From Mimachlamys varia (lineage: Eukaryota; Mollusca; Bivalvia; Pectinida; Pectinidae), in NCBI GenBank assembly GCA_947623455.1, contig OX392533.1:30006229-30070228 (forward strand): a stretch of DNA of 64,000 nucleotides, given 5' to 3'. The notes beneath the pieces were generated by a model. The model did no database searches. It had not been told where the DNA came from and saw only the letters and a list, made by a program, of their open reading frames with translations. Both the position numbers and the translations under genes were made by a program. Of the stretch, positions 1-24,100 are shown in pieces (the first letter of the stretch is position 1; the number at the start of each line of letters is the position of its first letter).

Positions 1-9
1 TTTCGGTGT

Positions 10-178
10 TTACAGAAGTGTTCTATTATGTGACTACCGAAGTGTACCATTATGTGACTACCGAAATGTACCATTATGTGAATACCAAAGTCTACCATTA
101 TGTGACTACCGAAGAGTACCATTATGAGACTACCGAATTGTACTTTTTAGTGACTATCATACTATTATGTTGCTACCA
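10..178. repeat. 24-bp tandem repeat, 6-7 diverged copies
   Basis: A unit of about 24 bp containing accattatgtgactaccga recurs six to seven times with substitutions. It lies downstream of the RNMT stop codon, probably within or just beyond the 3' UTR. The unit length is divisible by three, which is why it reads as a short open frame; I do not consider it coding. Confidence 0.8.
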
Positions 179-204
179 GATTATACATTCTGCAGACAAG
201 TGTA

Positions 205-210
205 TTTATT
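205..210 (-). promoter_or_regulatory. Possible RNMT poly(A) signal
   Basis: The minus strand reads AATAAA here, about 320 bases downstream of the RNMT stop codon. It is the first canonical hexamer I see on that strand after the stop. No transcript evidence is available, and the true cleavage site could lie outside the window. Confidence 0.3.
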
Positions 211-532
211 CCAGTACAATACACCTTGCCAAATAAAGCCTGATGAGAGAAGTATAAACCAGAAGTACTGTACATTAATATCTAACAAGCAGGATTATCT
301 TCCCACAAACCAAAGAATGTATCATTTCAGACACTTTCTTTCGATCATTTTGCATTTTCACTGTGACAATATGGACTTTGTTCTCATTGAAGTTGGTATT
401 GCCAGAATTCGTGATCTGCAGGATGTAGAGACTGAAGGTGTATCGAAGATCTGCCGCACCAAATGCCAGTTCTCAATCAATACGACCTTGAAACTCTGTC
501 AATTTGCCCTCATTGTGAGGCCGCCCTCATCG

Positions 533-12194
<11,662 letters not shown>

Positions 12195-12270
12195 CCTGAG
12201 TCAAATGTCAGGTGAATCAAGATTTTCCTATTCCTTCCTCAATTCACTAATTATTCTGAAATAAGAAAGG
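12195..12270 (-). promoter_or_regulatory. RNMT 5' leader with possible upstream acceptor
   Basis: On the minus strand CCTTTCTTATTTCAG ends at 12256, a strong 3' splice-site match 61 bases before the start codon. If used, the leader is spliced from an upstream exon, and the minisatellite at 12380-17530 would be inside RNMT intron 1 with the true promoter near 17.6-18.1 kb. The alternative is a promoter directly upstream of 12194. Confidence 0.4.
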
Positions 12271-12379
12271 AACAAATCAGGGTTGTTATCTAATAACATA
12301 CTTTCATGAAGTTTACGACATTAGTCATCCACATTTCAAATATTCTTAGAGATGACAGTCAGACTATAACTATTAGTGT

Positions 12380-15300
12380 AATGGAGGAGTGAAGTAGAAG
12401 TTTGATGATGAAGGAGCGGGTTGAAATATATGGTGATGGGGGAGAGGGTTGTACTATGGTGATGGAGGAGCGGTTGGAATATGGTGATGGAGGAAGGGGT
12501 TGGAATATATGGTGATGGGGAAGAGGGTTGTAATATGGTGATGGAGGAGGGGGTTGGAACATGGTGATGGAGGAGTGGGTTGGAATATGGTGATGGAGGA
12601 GTCGGTTGGAATATGGTGATTGAGGAAGGGGTTGGAATATGGTGATGGGGGAGAGGGGTTGGGATATGGTGATGGAGGAGGGGGTTGGTATATGCATGGT
12701 GATGGAGGAAGGGGTTGGAATATGATGATGGAGGAGGGGTGGTGGTATATGGTGATGGAGGAGGGGGTTGGAATATTGTGATAGAGGAGTGGTTTGGAAT
12801 ATGGTGATGGAGGAGGGGGTTGGAATATTGTGATGGAGGAGAGAGTTGGAATATGGTGATGGAGGAAGGGGTTGGAATATGGTGATGGAGGAGGGGGTTG
12901 GAATATTGTGATAGAGGAGTGGTTTGGAATATGGTGATGGAGGAGGGGTTGGAATATTGTGATAATGGAGTGGGTTGATATATGGTGATGGAGGAGTGGG
13001 TTAGAATATGGTGATGGAGGAGGGGGTTGGAATATGGTGATGAAGGAGCTCGGGATTGGAATATGGTGATGGAGGAGGGGGTTGGAATATGGTGATTGAG
13101 AAGGGGGTTGGAATATGGTGATGGAGGAGGGGGTTGGAATATGGTGATGGAGGAGGGGGTTGGTATATGGTGATGGAGGAGTGGGTTGTAATATGGTGAT
13201 GGAGGAGGGGGTTGTAATATGGTGATGGAGGAGAGGGTTGTAATATGGTGATGGAAGAGGGGGTTAGAATATGGTGATGGAGGAGTGGGTTGGAATATGG
13301 TGATGGAGGAGGGGGTTGGAATATGGTGATGGAGGAGGGGGTTGGTATATGGTGATTGAAGAGGGGGTTGGTATATGGTGATGGAGGAGGGGGTTGGTAT
13401 ATGGTGATGGAGGAGGGGGTTGGTATATGGTGATGGAGGAGGGGGTTGGTATATGATGATGGAGGAGGGGGTTGGTATATGATGATGGAGGAGGGGGTTG
13501 GAATATGATGATGGGGGAGAGGGGTTGGTATATGGTGATGGAGGAGGGGGTTGGTATATGATAATGGGGGAGGGGGTTGGAATATGGTGATGGGGGAGAG
13601 GGGTTGGTATATGGTGATGGAGGAGGGGGTTGGTATATGATGATGGGGGAGGGGGTTGGAATATGATGATGGAGGAGGGGGTGGTATATGGTGATGGAGG
13701 AGGGCGGTGGAATATGGTGAAGGATTGGGTTGGGATATGGTGATAGAGGAGGGGGTTGAAATATGGTGATGGAGGAGTGGTTTGGAATATGGTGATGGAG
13801 GAGGGGGTTGGTATATGGTGATGGGGGAGAGGGGTTGGTATATGATGATGGAGGAGGGGGTTGGTATATGATGATGGAAGAGGGGGTTGGTATATGATGA
13901 TGGAGGAGGGGGTTGGTATATGATGATGGGGGAGAGGGTTGGAATATGGTGATGGAGGAGGGGGTTGGTATATGATGATGGAGGAGGGGGTTGGAATATG
14001 ATGATGGAGGAGGGGGTTGGTATATGATGATGGAGGAGGGGGTTGGTATATGATGATGGGGGAGAGGGTTGGAATATGGTGATGGAGGAGGGGGTTGGTA
14101 TATGATGATGGAGGAGGGGGTTGGAATATGGTGATGGAGGAGGGGGTTGGTATATGATGATGGAGGAGGGGGTTGGTATATGATGATGGGGGAGAGGGTT
14201 GGAATATGGTGATGGAGGAGGGGGTGGTATATGGTGATGGAGGAGGGCGGTGGAATATGGTGAAGGATTGGGTTGGGATATGGTGATAGAGGAGGGGGTT
14301 GAAATATGGTGATGGAGGAGTGGTTTGGAATATGGTGATGGAGGAGGGGGTTGGTATATGGTGATGGGGGAGAGGGGTTGGTATATGATGATGGAGGAGG
14401 GGGTTGGTATATGATGATGGAAGAGGGGGTTGGTATATGATGATGGAGGAGGGGGTTGGTATATGATGATGGGGGAGAGGGTTGGAATATGGTGATGGAG
14501 GAGGGGGTTGGTATATGATGATGGAGGAGGGGGTTGGAATATGATGATGGAGGAGGGGGTTGTTATATGATGATGGAGGAGGGGGTTGGTATATGATGAT
14601 GGGGGAGAGGGTTGGAATATGGTGATGGAGGAGGGGGTTGGAATATGGTGATGGAGGAGGGGGTTGGAATATGGTGATGGAGGAGGGGGTTGGTATATGA
14701 TGATGGAGGAGGGGGTTGGAATATGGTGATGGAGGAGGGGGTTGGAATATGGTGATGGAGGAGGGGGTTGGTATATGATGATGGAGGAGGGGGTTGGAAT
14801 ATGATGATGGAGGAGGGGGTTGGTATATGATGATGGAGGAGGGGGTTGGAATATGGTGATGGAGGAGGGGGTTGGAATATGGTGATGGAGGAGGGGGTTG
14901 GTATATGATGATGGAGGAGGGGGTTGGAATATGATGATGGAGGAGGGGGTTGGTATATGATGATGGAGGAGGGGGTTGGTATATGATGATGGAGGAGGGG
15001 GTTGGAATATGATGATGGAGGAGGGGGTTGGAATATGATGATGGAGGAGGGGGTTGGTATATGATGATGGAGGAGGGGGTTGGAATATGATGATGGAGGA
15101 GGGGGTTGGAATATGATGATGGAGGAGGGAGTTGGAATATGATGATGGAGGAGGGGGTTGGTATATGATGATGGAGGAGGGGGTTGGAACATGATGATGG
15201 AGGAGGGGGTTGGTATATGATGATGGAGGAGGGGGTTGGTATATGGTGATGGAGGAGGGGGGGTTGGTATATGGTGATGGAGGGGGGGTTGGAATATTAT

Positions 15301-17530
15301 GATGGAGGAGGGGGTTGGTATATGATGATGGAGGAGGGGGTTGGAATATGGTAATGGAGGAGGGGGTTGGAATATGGTGATGGAGGAGGGGGTTGGTATA
15401 TGATGATGGAGGAGGGGGTTGGAATATGGTGATGGGGGAGAGGGTTGGTATATGATGATGGGGGAGAGGGGTGGTATATGGTGATGGAGGAGGGCGTTGG
15501 AATATGGTGAAGGATTGGGTTTGGATATGGTGATAGAGGAGGGGGTTGAAATATGGTGATGGAGGAGTGGTTTGGAATATGGTGATGGAGGAGGGGGTTT
15601 GAATATTGTGATAATGGAGTGGGTTGATATATGGTGATGGAGGAGTGGGTTAAAATATGTTGATGGAGGAGGGGGTTGGAATATGGTGATGGAGGAGCTC
15701 GGGGTTGGAATATGGTGATGGAGGAGTGGGTTGGAATTTGGTGATGGAGGAGGGGGTTGGAATATGGTGATGGAGGAGAGGGTTGGAATATGGTGATGGA
15801 GGAAGGGGTTGGAATATGGTGATGGAGGAAGGGGTTGGAATATGGTGATGGAGGAGCTCGGGGCTGGAATATGGTGATGGAGGAGGGGGTTGGAATATGG
15901 TGATTGAGGAGTGGGTTGGAATATGGTGATGGAGGAGGGGGTTGGAATATGGTGATGGAGGAGTGGGTTGGTATATGATGATGGAGGAGGGGGGTGGTAT
16001 ATGGTATGGAGGAGGGGTTTGGAATATTGTGATAGAGGAGGGGGTTGGAATATGGTGATGGAGGAGGGGGTTGGTATATGGTGATTGAGGAGGGGGTTGG
16101 AATATGGTGATGGAGGAGAGGGTAGGAATATGGTGATTGAGGAGTGGGTTGGAATATGGTGATGGAGGAGGGGGTTGGAATATGGTGATGGAGGAGTGGG
16201 TTGGAATATGGTGATGGAGGAGGGGGTTGGAATATGGTGATGGAGGAGTGGGTTGGTATATGATGATGGAGGAGGGGGGTGGTATATGGTATGGAGGAGG
16301 GGTTTGGAATATTGTGATAGAGGAGGGGGTTGGAATATGGTGATGGAGGGGGGGGGAGTGGTATATGGTTATGGAGGAGGGGTTTGGAATATTGTGATAG
16401 AGGAGGGGGTTGGAATATGGTGATGGAGGAGGGGGGTTGGTATATGGTATAGAGGAGGGCGTTGGAATATGGTGGAGGATTGGGTTGGAATATGGTGATA
16501 GAGGAGGGGGTTGAAATATGGTGATGAAGGAGTGGTTTGGAATATGGTGATGGAGGATGGGGTTGGAATATTGTGATAATGGAGTGGGTTGATATATGGT
16601 GATGGAGGAGTGGGTTAGAATATGGTGATGGAGGAGGGGGTTGGAATATGGTGATGGAGGAGCTCGGGGTTGGAATATGGTGATGGAGGAGTGGTTGGAA
16701 TATGGTGATGGAGGAAGGGGTTGGAATATGGTGATGGAGGAGCTCTGGGCTGGAATATGGTGATGGAGGAGGGGGTTGGAATATGGTGATTGAGGAGTGG
16801 GTTGGAATATGGTGATGGAGGAGGGGGTTGGAATATGGTGATGGAGGAGTGGGTTGGTATATGATGATGGAGGAGGGGGGTGGTATATGGTATGGAGGAG
16901 GGGTTTGGAATATTGTGATAGAGGAGGGGGTTGGAATATGGTGATGGAGGAGGGGGTTGGTATATGGTGATTGAGGAGGGGGTTGGAATATGGTGATGGA
17001 GGAGAGGGTAGGAATATGGTGATTGAGGAGTGGGTTGGAATATGGTGATGGAGGAGGGGGTTGGAATATGGTGATGGAGGAGTGGGTTGGAATATGGTGA
17101 TGGAGGAGGGGGTTGGAATATGGTGATGGAGGAGTGGTTGGAATATGGTGATGGAGGAGTGGTTGGAATATGGTGATGGAGGAGCTCGGGGTTGGAATAT
17201 GATGATGGAGGAGTGGGTTGGAATTTGGTGATGGAGGAGGGGGTTGGAATATGGTGATGGAGGAAGGGGTTGGAATATTGTGATGGAGGAGCTCGGGGTT
17301 GGAATATGGTGATGGAGGAGGGGGTTGGAATATGTTCATGGAGGAGTGGGTTGGAATATGGTGATGGAGGAGGGGGTTGGAATATGGTGATGGAGGAGGG
17401 GGTTGGAATATGGTGATGGAGGAGGGGGTTGGAATATGGTGATGGAGGATCGGAGTGGGTTGGAATATGGTGATGGAGGAGTGATTTGGAAAATAGTGAT
17501 GATACGTCCCTGGATGGAGGAGGGGTTGGA
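12380..17530. repeat. Giant 26-bp G-rich minisatellite, about 200 copies
   Basis: The unit is 26 bp: ggtgatggaggagggggttg followed by gaatat. About 5.15 kb of head-to-tail copies carry many single-base variants (gaatat/gtatat, gtgatg/atgatg, gggg/gtgg). Higher-order duplications are visible: a block around aggattgggt at 13721 recurs at 14264, 15511 and 16475, and a block around 15851 recurs near 16739. The plus strand is rich in G runs and could form G-quadruplexes. The minus strand lacks stop codons in the consensus, so long proline-rich frames appear in all three phases; because the unit is not a multiple of three these are artefacts. Confidence 0.97.
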
Positions 17531-17534
17531 ATAT

Positions 17535-17578
17535 GGAACAAGGTTTATATTATAGGTGTTTGACAGACGAGGCTATAG
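17535..17578. repeat. Half copy of the palindrome at 31575-31659
   Basis: ttataggtgtttgacagacg followed by aggcta and agtgcctgtg matches the right arm of the palindromic element at 31617-31659. Only one arm is present, abutting the end of the 26-bp minisatellite. Confidence 0.75.
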
Positions 17579-18127
17579 TGCCTGTGGTACTAGAAAACTT
17601 GGTCTATATAATATTATATGCAACTTCAAGTTATTGGTATATGTATTTTGCATATATTCTAAACTGTTTACCATAGCTTTTGAATTAATATGTACATTGT
17701 TATTGCATATTAGACATGCAGTACCTTTCAATATGCGAATGAAAATTCAGGGAAGATTTTAGATGATCTGCCTTTCTCGTGGTGCGCCGGTGTTTATGCT
17801 GGAAAGTGGAGATATCAATTGTCGTAAAAAAACTATTTGCCTGCTAATCTTAAATAATGATTTATAAATTTTAACAATTAATATCAATAGCTAGAGGAAA
17901 ATTATGGTTACCACTGGATAATATATTGATAACTTAAACCGGTATTCTCAAAGTAATAGAAATGTCGTAATTGCCTTATTCATCCTATTTGTGGTAAACT
18001 GGGTCACATTGCTTTCGTTGCTTTGACATGAGGGTGCAGCTACAAGTTGTCATTTTCCGTTAACTTGCATCATTTTCTGAATGTCATTCGTTGGTGATGT
18101 TGATGTTTAAAGTTATTTGCAAGTAAG
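17579..18127. promoter_or_regulatory. Probable promoter region of FAM210A, possibly shared with RNMT
   Basis: A non-repetitive segment between the minisatellite and the inferred FAM210A start codon. I see no clear TATA box or defined motif, so the call rests on position between two divergent genes. In vertebrates the same pair is, as I recall, arranged head to head with very close start sites. Confidence 0.35.
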
Positions 18128-21100
18128 ATGTCAAATTCAGCGCACGTGTCAATTCAGAGGACTCTCAGACAGTTTTTTCGACAGCCAACGTGCCAAAAGC
18201 ATACACTCAAAGTCAAAGAGTTCATCAAGACGCGTCCATGGATATGGACGTCACGTACGACAGGGACACAAAGCACACACGCAAATGGATATCCAGAAAT
18301 TGTACATGGTAACGTTACGTTAATTGTTTCATAAACTCTACCCCGTGTTGTGATGTGGGGGAGGGGTGCTGCTGCTTCAGTGTTGGGGGGGGGGGGGGGG
18401 GGGGACACACACGCCTGTAACTTAAAAGATTAATTTATAAGGCAACTAGTCCGAAGGATTCTGACTCTCTGACCCGCAAAGTATATGGACGGCAGGCGGG
18501 TGCGAGAGTCAGAATGCGTCCTTAGTTAATAATACTCCGAAGGGTTCTGAACTTCTGACTCTCTGACCCGCTAAATATTTGGACGACGGGCGGGTGCGAG
18601 AGTCAGAATTGCCACTTAGTTTGGAAATGGCTGCGCGTCGTGAGATCCTGCGAGAATTACTTTCTGACCTATGTATTTTTGATCACGTGACGTTCGACAG
18701 CGGCCATTTTCAAACAGATGTCAGGCATACTTGCCAACCCTCCCTATTTAGGAGGGAGACTCCCGATTTTGGACCCTAAAATGTTGCATTTTCAACTTTG
18801 AAATTTGCTTAACTGTTCCTGTTTTTAAAGATCTGATGATCTCATCTGAAAGAAGAGCTCAAAAGAAGCCATTTAAAAGTGTTATTTTTCTTCTGAATGT
18901 ACATATATACATATTATTCATGTTTTTAATTCTGAGCACGCGTAATCTCCCCCATGGAAATTTCAAAAAGTTGGCAAGTATGGTCAGGAAACTGGTTATT
19001 TTTTCCAAATGGATGACGACAGTTGGTTTAAGACCTTCTGAAAAATATCTGTTCTTTCCATTTTTTTTACTAACCTACACATTTAATCAAGTCACAGGAA
19101 GTTGTCAACTAACTGTCGCCATCCATTTCTAAAAAATAACCAGTTTACTGACATCTGTTTGAAAATGGCCACTGCCTAACATATATATATGCATCACATA
19201 ATCAAAGAAAGTTCAGAAAGAAATTCTCACAGGATCTTGTGACGCGCGGCCATTTTCAAACAGATGTCAGGAAACTGGTTATTTTTTAGAAATGGGTGGC
19301 GACAGTTAGTTTAAGACCTCCTGTGACTTGATTAAATGTGTAGGTTAGTAGAAAAATTATCTGTTCTTTCCATTGATACTTATAATTAATTTACCTGTGA
19401 TCGAAAACGTTTCATATTATAAAAAATACAGCTTAAACAGTGACCTGTGTACTGGTCGGTAAAATCTTCACTTGTTAACTAAGGACACATTCTGACTCTC
19501 GCACTCGCCTGCTGTCCAAATATTTTGCGGGTCAGAGAGTCACAACCCTTCGGACTATAAGGCAACCTGATCAGTGTAGATTTTTGTTGAAGCCTGTACT
19601 CTTCTTCTTGTTTTATGGCTCACCCTCCATCAATACTGATGATTACGGGTAAATTGGAATGGTTGCAATTGCTATTAAACAGGTGAATTTTTTATATTAT
19701 TATTATTTACAGTGTCAGATGGGGGAGGGGTGTGTTTTTTATTAATTTTTTTTCAGCCGAAACTAATTTGTCTGGAAACATGAGTTGTGACCAATTTGGG
19801 GCTCAACAAAATATACTCACTGGGAAGATATAGGATCTTGAAAGTTAAAAGACTTTTCAAAGAAGGAAGAAAGTGAATGAACTGGACTGGATTGATCACT
19901 AAAGATAAAAACAAGAAAGCTACTATTGGCTAATTGGTTTAATTGTGAACCAGTCATTCCACTCCCATAATCCTGAAAGTCAAGCAGGGAGTAATTACTT
20001 CACCATAGTTAAAGGGGCATCCCGCGAAAGTAAGCTTTTTTCATCATTATTTTCAAAATATTACATACACCTATCGAGTGGGTATTCTTATGGACTAGGA
20101 CGATCGGATTTTGCTGATATGTATTCATAAAATGAATAATTTCAAAATAACTAGTGGAATTTCAATCTGTCTAGCCAGACGCTTCAGATTGGGATTTCCA
20201 CCTACCAACGCATGCGCAGTGAGTGCCGTTTCCATTGTAAACACTCTACCTTGTATTACCGTTACACGGCGATAAGGCCTAACTACTAAGCGAAAAGTTG
20301 CCGAATGGTCAAAATGTGACTCAAGACTACGTTACGGAATCATATTGAGACACAGGAAGTATTCAATGGAGAAACTAACTGCTCTATTGTGTGTATGTTA
20401 CATATTTCTTCTGTGTAACGGTACAATCACAAATAAAACTTTGATTTGGTTTTGGGGCTACCCAAGGGTAAACTGTTTCAGTCCTCTGTTGCGTAAAATA
20501 CGTGTATAATTAGATTTAGAGTGTGTTTTATAATATTCCCTTTATAATAGCTCATGTTCCAGTAAGACGGTATGATTTAATTATATTGCTGAATAGAAAG
20601 ACCTTTTCAAATACAATATATACCGTAACAGAAAAAGTCGTTTGATAACGTTGTAATACGGGACGTGCAACCGAGGAACACCCGGCTTCAATTTGGACAA
20701 AAAGAATAAAAAAAAATATATCTTCACGCGTGAAAAAGGTGATATTCATACCTAATCTATAAATTAGCAAATGTAAAAATATCATTGGGTTGCGAGCCCG
20801 GTATTGAATTTGATACGAAAATATATACATAACAGAAGGTGGGGGAAAGGAACAAACATATACGATATGAATTTCCCATGCATGCAGTTTTTTTTTTTTT
20901 TTTGAAAAGGTCAACGTCTCTTTACAAGAAGACAAAAAAGATGTAAAAAGAAAGCGGAATTATCATAACATATTCATAACGGGTAGTTATAATGAAGTAT
21001 TTTCACAGTTCTAAATCTGATATACATGTAGTCATGTTTAGTGTTTGGTTTGTTATATGAGTGCATGGACTTAAATATTCGCATTCCGTGATAAGTGTTA

Positions 21101-24100
21101 ACGTATGAAGACTAAAGTTGGATAGATTTTAAATGAATATGAATGTATATATGGATAGTCTGAAAAAAAAAATCCTCAAGACAATGAGTTGTAAAAAAAT
21201 CGCAAACATTTCATGTCATTTAATTTTTTTTTACTTTTCCACGCATGCGTACCTTTTATGAAATCGTCTGAAAAAGAGGATTCGTGAATATTACCTTTTA
21301 CAGACAACCTCTGTTTTACCACGGAATTAGATTAGAGGGATGCTATCTAAGTCCGTGGTTTTACTTAAAAAAATGTTTGCGCCATGGCTGTATTCCGTAC
21401 CTATGTGTACCGGTCTCGCTCAGGTATATATATTATATAGATACTTCCTGGTGTCTATAAATGATGCCGATGTGCCGACAAATATTTATTAATTTGAATA
21501 TCGGTAAGTGTGCAATTAATGCCTGATTATTAATGTGAATGTGATTCAATAACTTTGTCTCCGTTTCATCAGCCGTATACATTACGCTTCCCCTCCATGA
21601 CGGCCTCTTTCCGTCAAACCTGTCAAGCGACTTGCAACAAGCCTGTCACGTTGCGTCATCGCAGCTATTTTTATCGGGGCTTTCCCGAGGAATGCGATTT
21701 TGTAAGTGGTCAATATAGACATTTTGAGCGGACTTTAAATATTGGAATAGCAGGAAAATATAATTAGTGGTGCAGACACCATGTACATCCAAGAACAGGC
21801 ATTCAGGCTTTCGCGGGATGCCCCTTTAAACTCTTCGTCTGGTATGTCTTGGCTTGGGACAGAACCCATGCAAGGCCTTCCTCACAGGGGCAAACACTCG
21901 GCTAAAGGCTAGTAGAGTATACATATCTGTCGATAGTTTGGGAGATCTAGGTTTGAATCACAGTCTGGCAATTACTCTTTCTCCTTTTTCAATTGTACAG
22001 TTTTATAAGGATAATTTCAATCACCCCTGAAATTTTATAATGAATTATTCCTACATTTGAATTGGAAGAGTTCCAATGTGTCTTGTAGGGTGAATGAGTT
22101 AAAAAGTCAATATAAGCAATTAGTCCGAGGGTTCTGGCTCTCACTCTTACGCGCTAAATATTTGAACGACTGGCAGGTGAAACCAGCCATCCCAATATTT
22201 AGTGGGTCAGAGAGTTAGAACCCTTTGGACTAGTATAAGCAATGAAACGTCTGTTGCTGGAGACTTTAAAATGCTTTTCATACCTTGTATTGATCAGTGA
22301 TAAGACTGATCAGCTTACTTTCCCTTCACCAAACATCAAATCCATAAAGCAGTGATACATGTACAGTAAAACAAATTCTAGTCGTTTTTGGGACCCGGTT
22401 GTTTCTTGCCCCAGTCGTTTTGGTACTGATTAAAGTCGTTTCGGTACTTACGAAAGTCATTTCGGTACTTACGAAAGTCGTTTCGGTAGTTAAGAAAAAT
22501 TGTTTCGGTACTTAATAATGTAGTCGTTTTAGTATTTCTTTAAAAAAATCATTTTTGAAGCAAGTTCTATAGTCTACTTCACCGCATTTTGTGTTCTGCA
22601 CAGCATGTGTCTATTCAAGGGAAGTAACTCTTGGTGTTGAGTCAATACGCGTGCTTTAAATGAATTTATTCATTCACATTAATCTTGTTTTGTCAGGTTG
22701 TCTTTAATTGTTTAAGTCTATGTATACATAAGGTGTTTTTGCTACAAATGAGTTTTGTTGTAAATTTCTTTTTTTACCTAGACTTTTTTCTTGTTCCACA
22801 TGAAATTGTTCATTGTAAAGTGTTAGATTTTTCCGAATCCTTGCATCTTGTTTTCTCTCCTCAAATCTTTTCATTTGGTTGATATGCTGTGTTTTAATTA
22901 TATACTAAAAACTAAAGCAAGATTTATATCATGAGAAAAAGCCTAATGGATTTTATTTTCATAGCATACATTGTATATTCATATCAAAGCAATTTAACAA
23001 AAATCTTCACCGCTAAAAGAAAACAACCGTCGCTTGGCGGGATCGCAAGTGAAGCCATGGTTATGACAAGGGTAAATGTTAAACAAACAACAAACAACTA
23101 GTAATTTTTTAAAAATTAATTTAACATACAAGAAATGTATACATGTATATTATAGTAAAAATCAAACAAAATACCAAACAACTCTTGGAAGTACCGAAAC
23201 AACTTAAATCAAGGTACCAAAACGACTTACAAAAAGTACCAAAACAACTTATTTTTGAAGTACTGAAACAACCAGGTGCCGCAACGATTACCCGTAAAAA
23301 GCCCACTAACTCAAACCTGGTTTAGAGGAATACCCCTCATTCATCATCGTTGGAAACCCACGGTACGCTTCTCTGACGTTTGCATCCCGTGGGCCATAAT
23401 CGATATAAATCTTCGTTTCCCCGAATAGAAGTTTATTCAGAGATTTCGACCAATCAGAATGGTCTTTTCTCATGACCCTCTGTTAGATCATTTTACCTTG
23501 ACTACGGCCAGTATATTTCTGTAGACATGACGCCGATGTCAATCTCCCTATAGCAGGATCTTATATTTTAATCACAATCGACACAATTATAACACAACCG
23601 ACAGGTTTTGTTGACAGGCGTTGCTACAAATTAAACGGGATTCCCCGGCTGGATGTTGTCACGGATGAAACTATCGATATGATTGGCTCCTATTTTAGTA
23701 CGAAAATGAGAGTTTCCACCGATTTTAGCCCACGGGATGCAAACGTCAGAGAAGTGTACTGTGGGTTTCCGACAATGCTCATTCTTCAGTTCATTTTGGC
23801 CCGACTTAGTTTTTACATACACTTTTATTCAACCAACCTCGGATTATTGGAATATCATGTATTCCTTGAACTATTGATAAGGTCCCCACAAGTAAGTGGG
23901 GTTTTACTCTACTTGGCATTCATTATGATTCATGAATGTTCTTTTCATTTCATTTTCAGGAAGGACAGTTCCAGCATTGGTGAACGCACCAATTCAACCA
24001 TCAGTTTTGGTCAGCAAACAGCCATTCACATATCCCAAAAGTATACATTTGTTTGGTTCTCAATGTAACGTGAACTATGTGCAAATTAATCCCTACCACA

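Noticed and set aside
14563..17541. Very long minus-strand open frames (up to 680 codons) rich in Pro, His, Ser and Ile
   Set aside because: They are translations of the 26-bp minisatellite. Because 26 is not a multiple of three, the same 26-residue period appears in all frames, the consensus simply lacks stops, and there is no unique sequence or splice context.
18385..18404. Poly-G run as a telomere-like or regulatory signal
   Set aside because: A simple homopolymer whose length may be an assembly artefact; no further structure.
23679..24068. 129-codon open frame upstream of and overlapping FAM210A exon 2
   Set aside because: It starts inside a MITE and runs across the exon 2 acceptor in a different frame.
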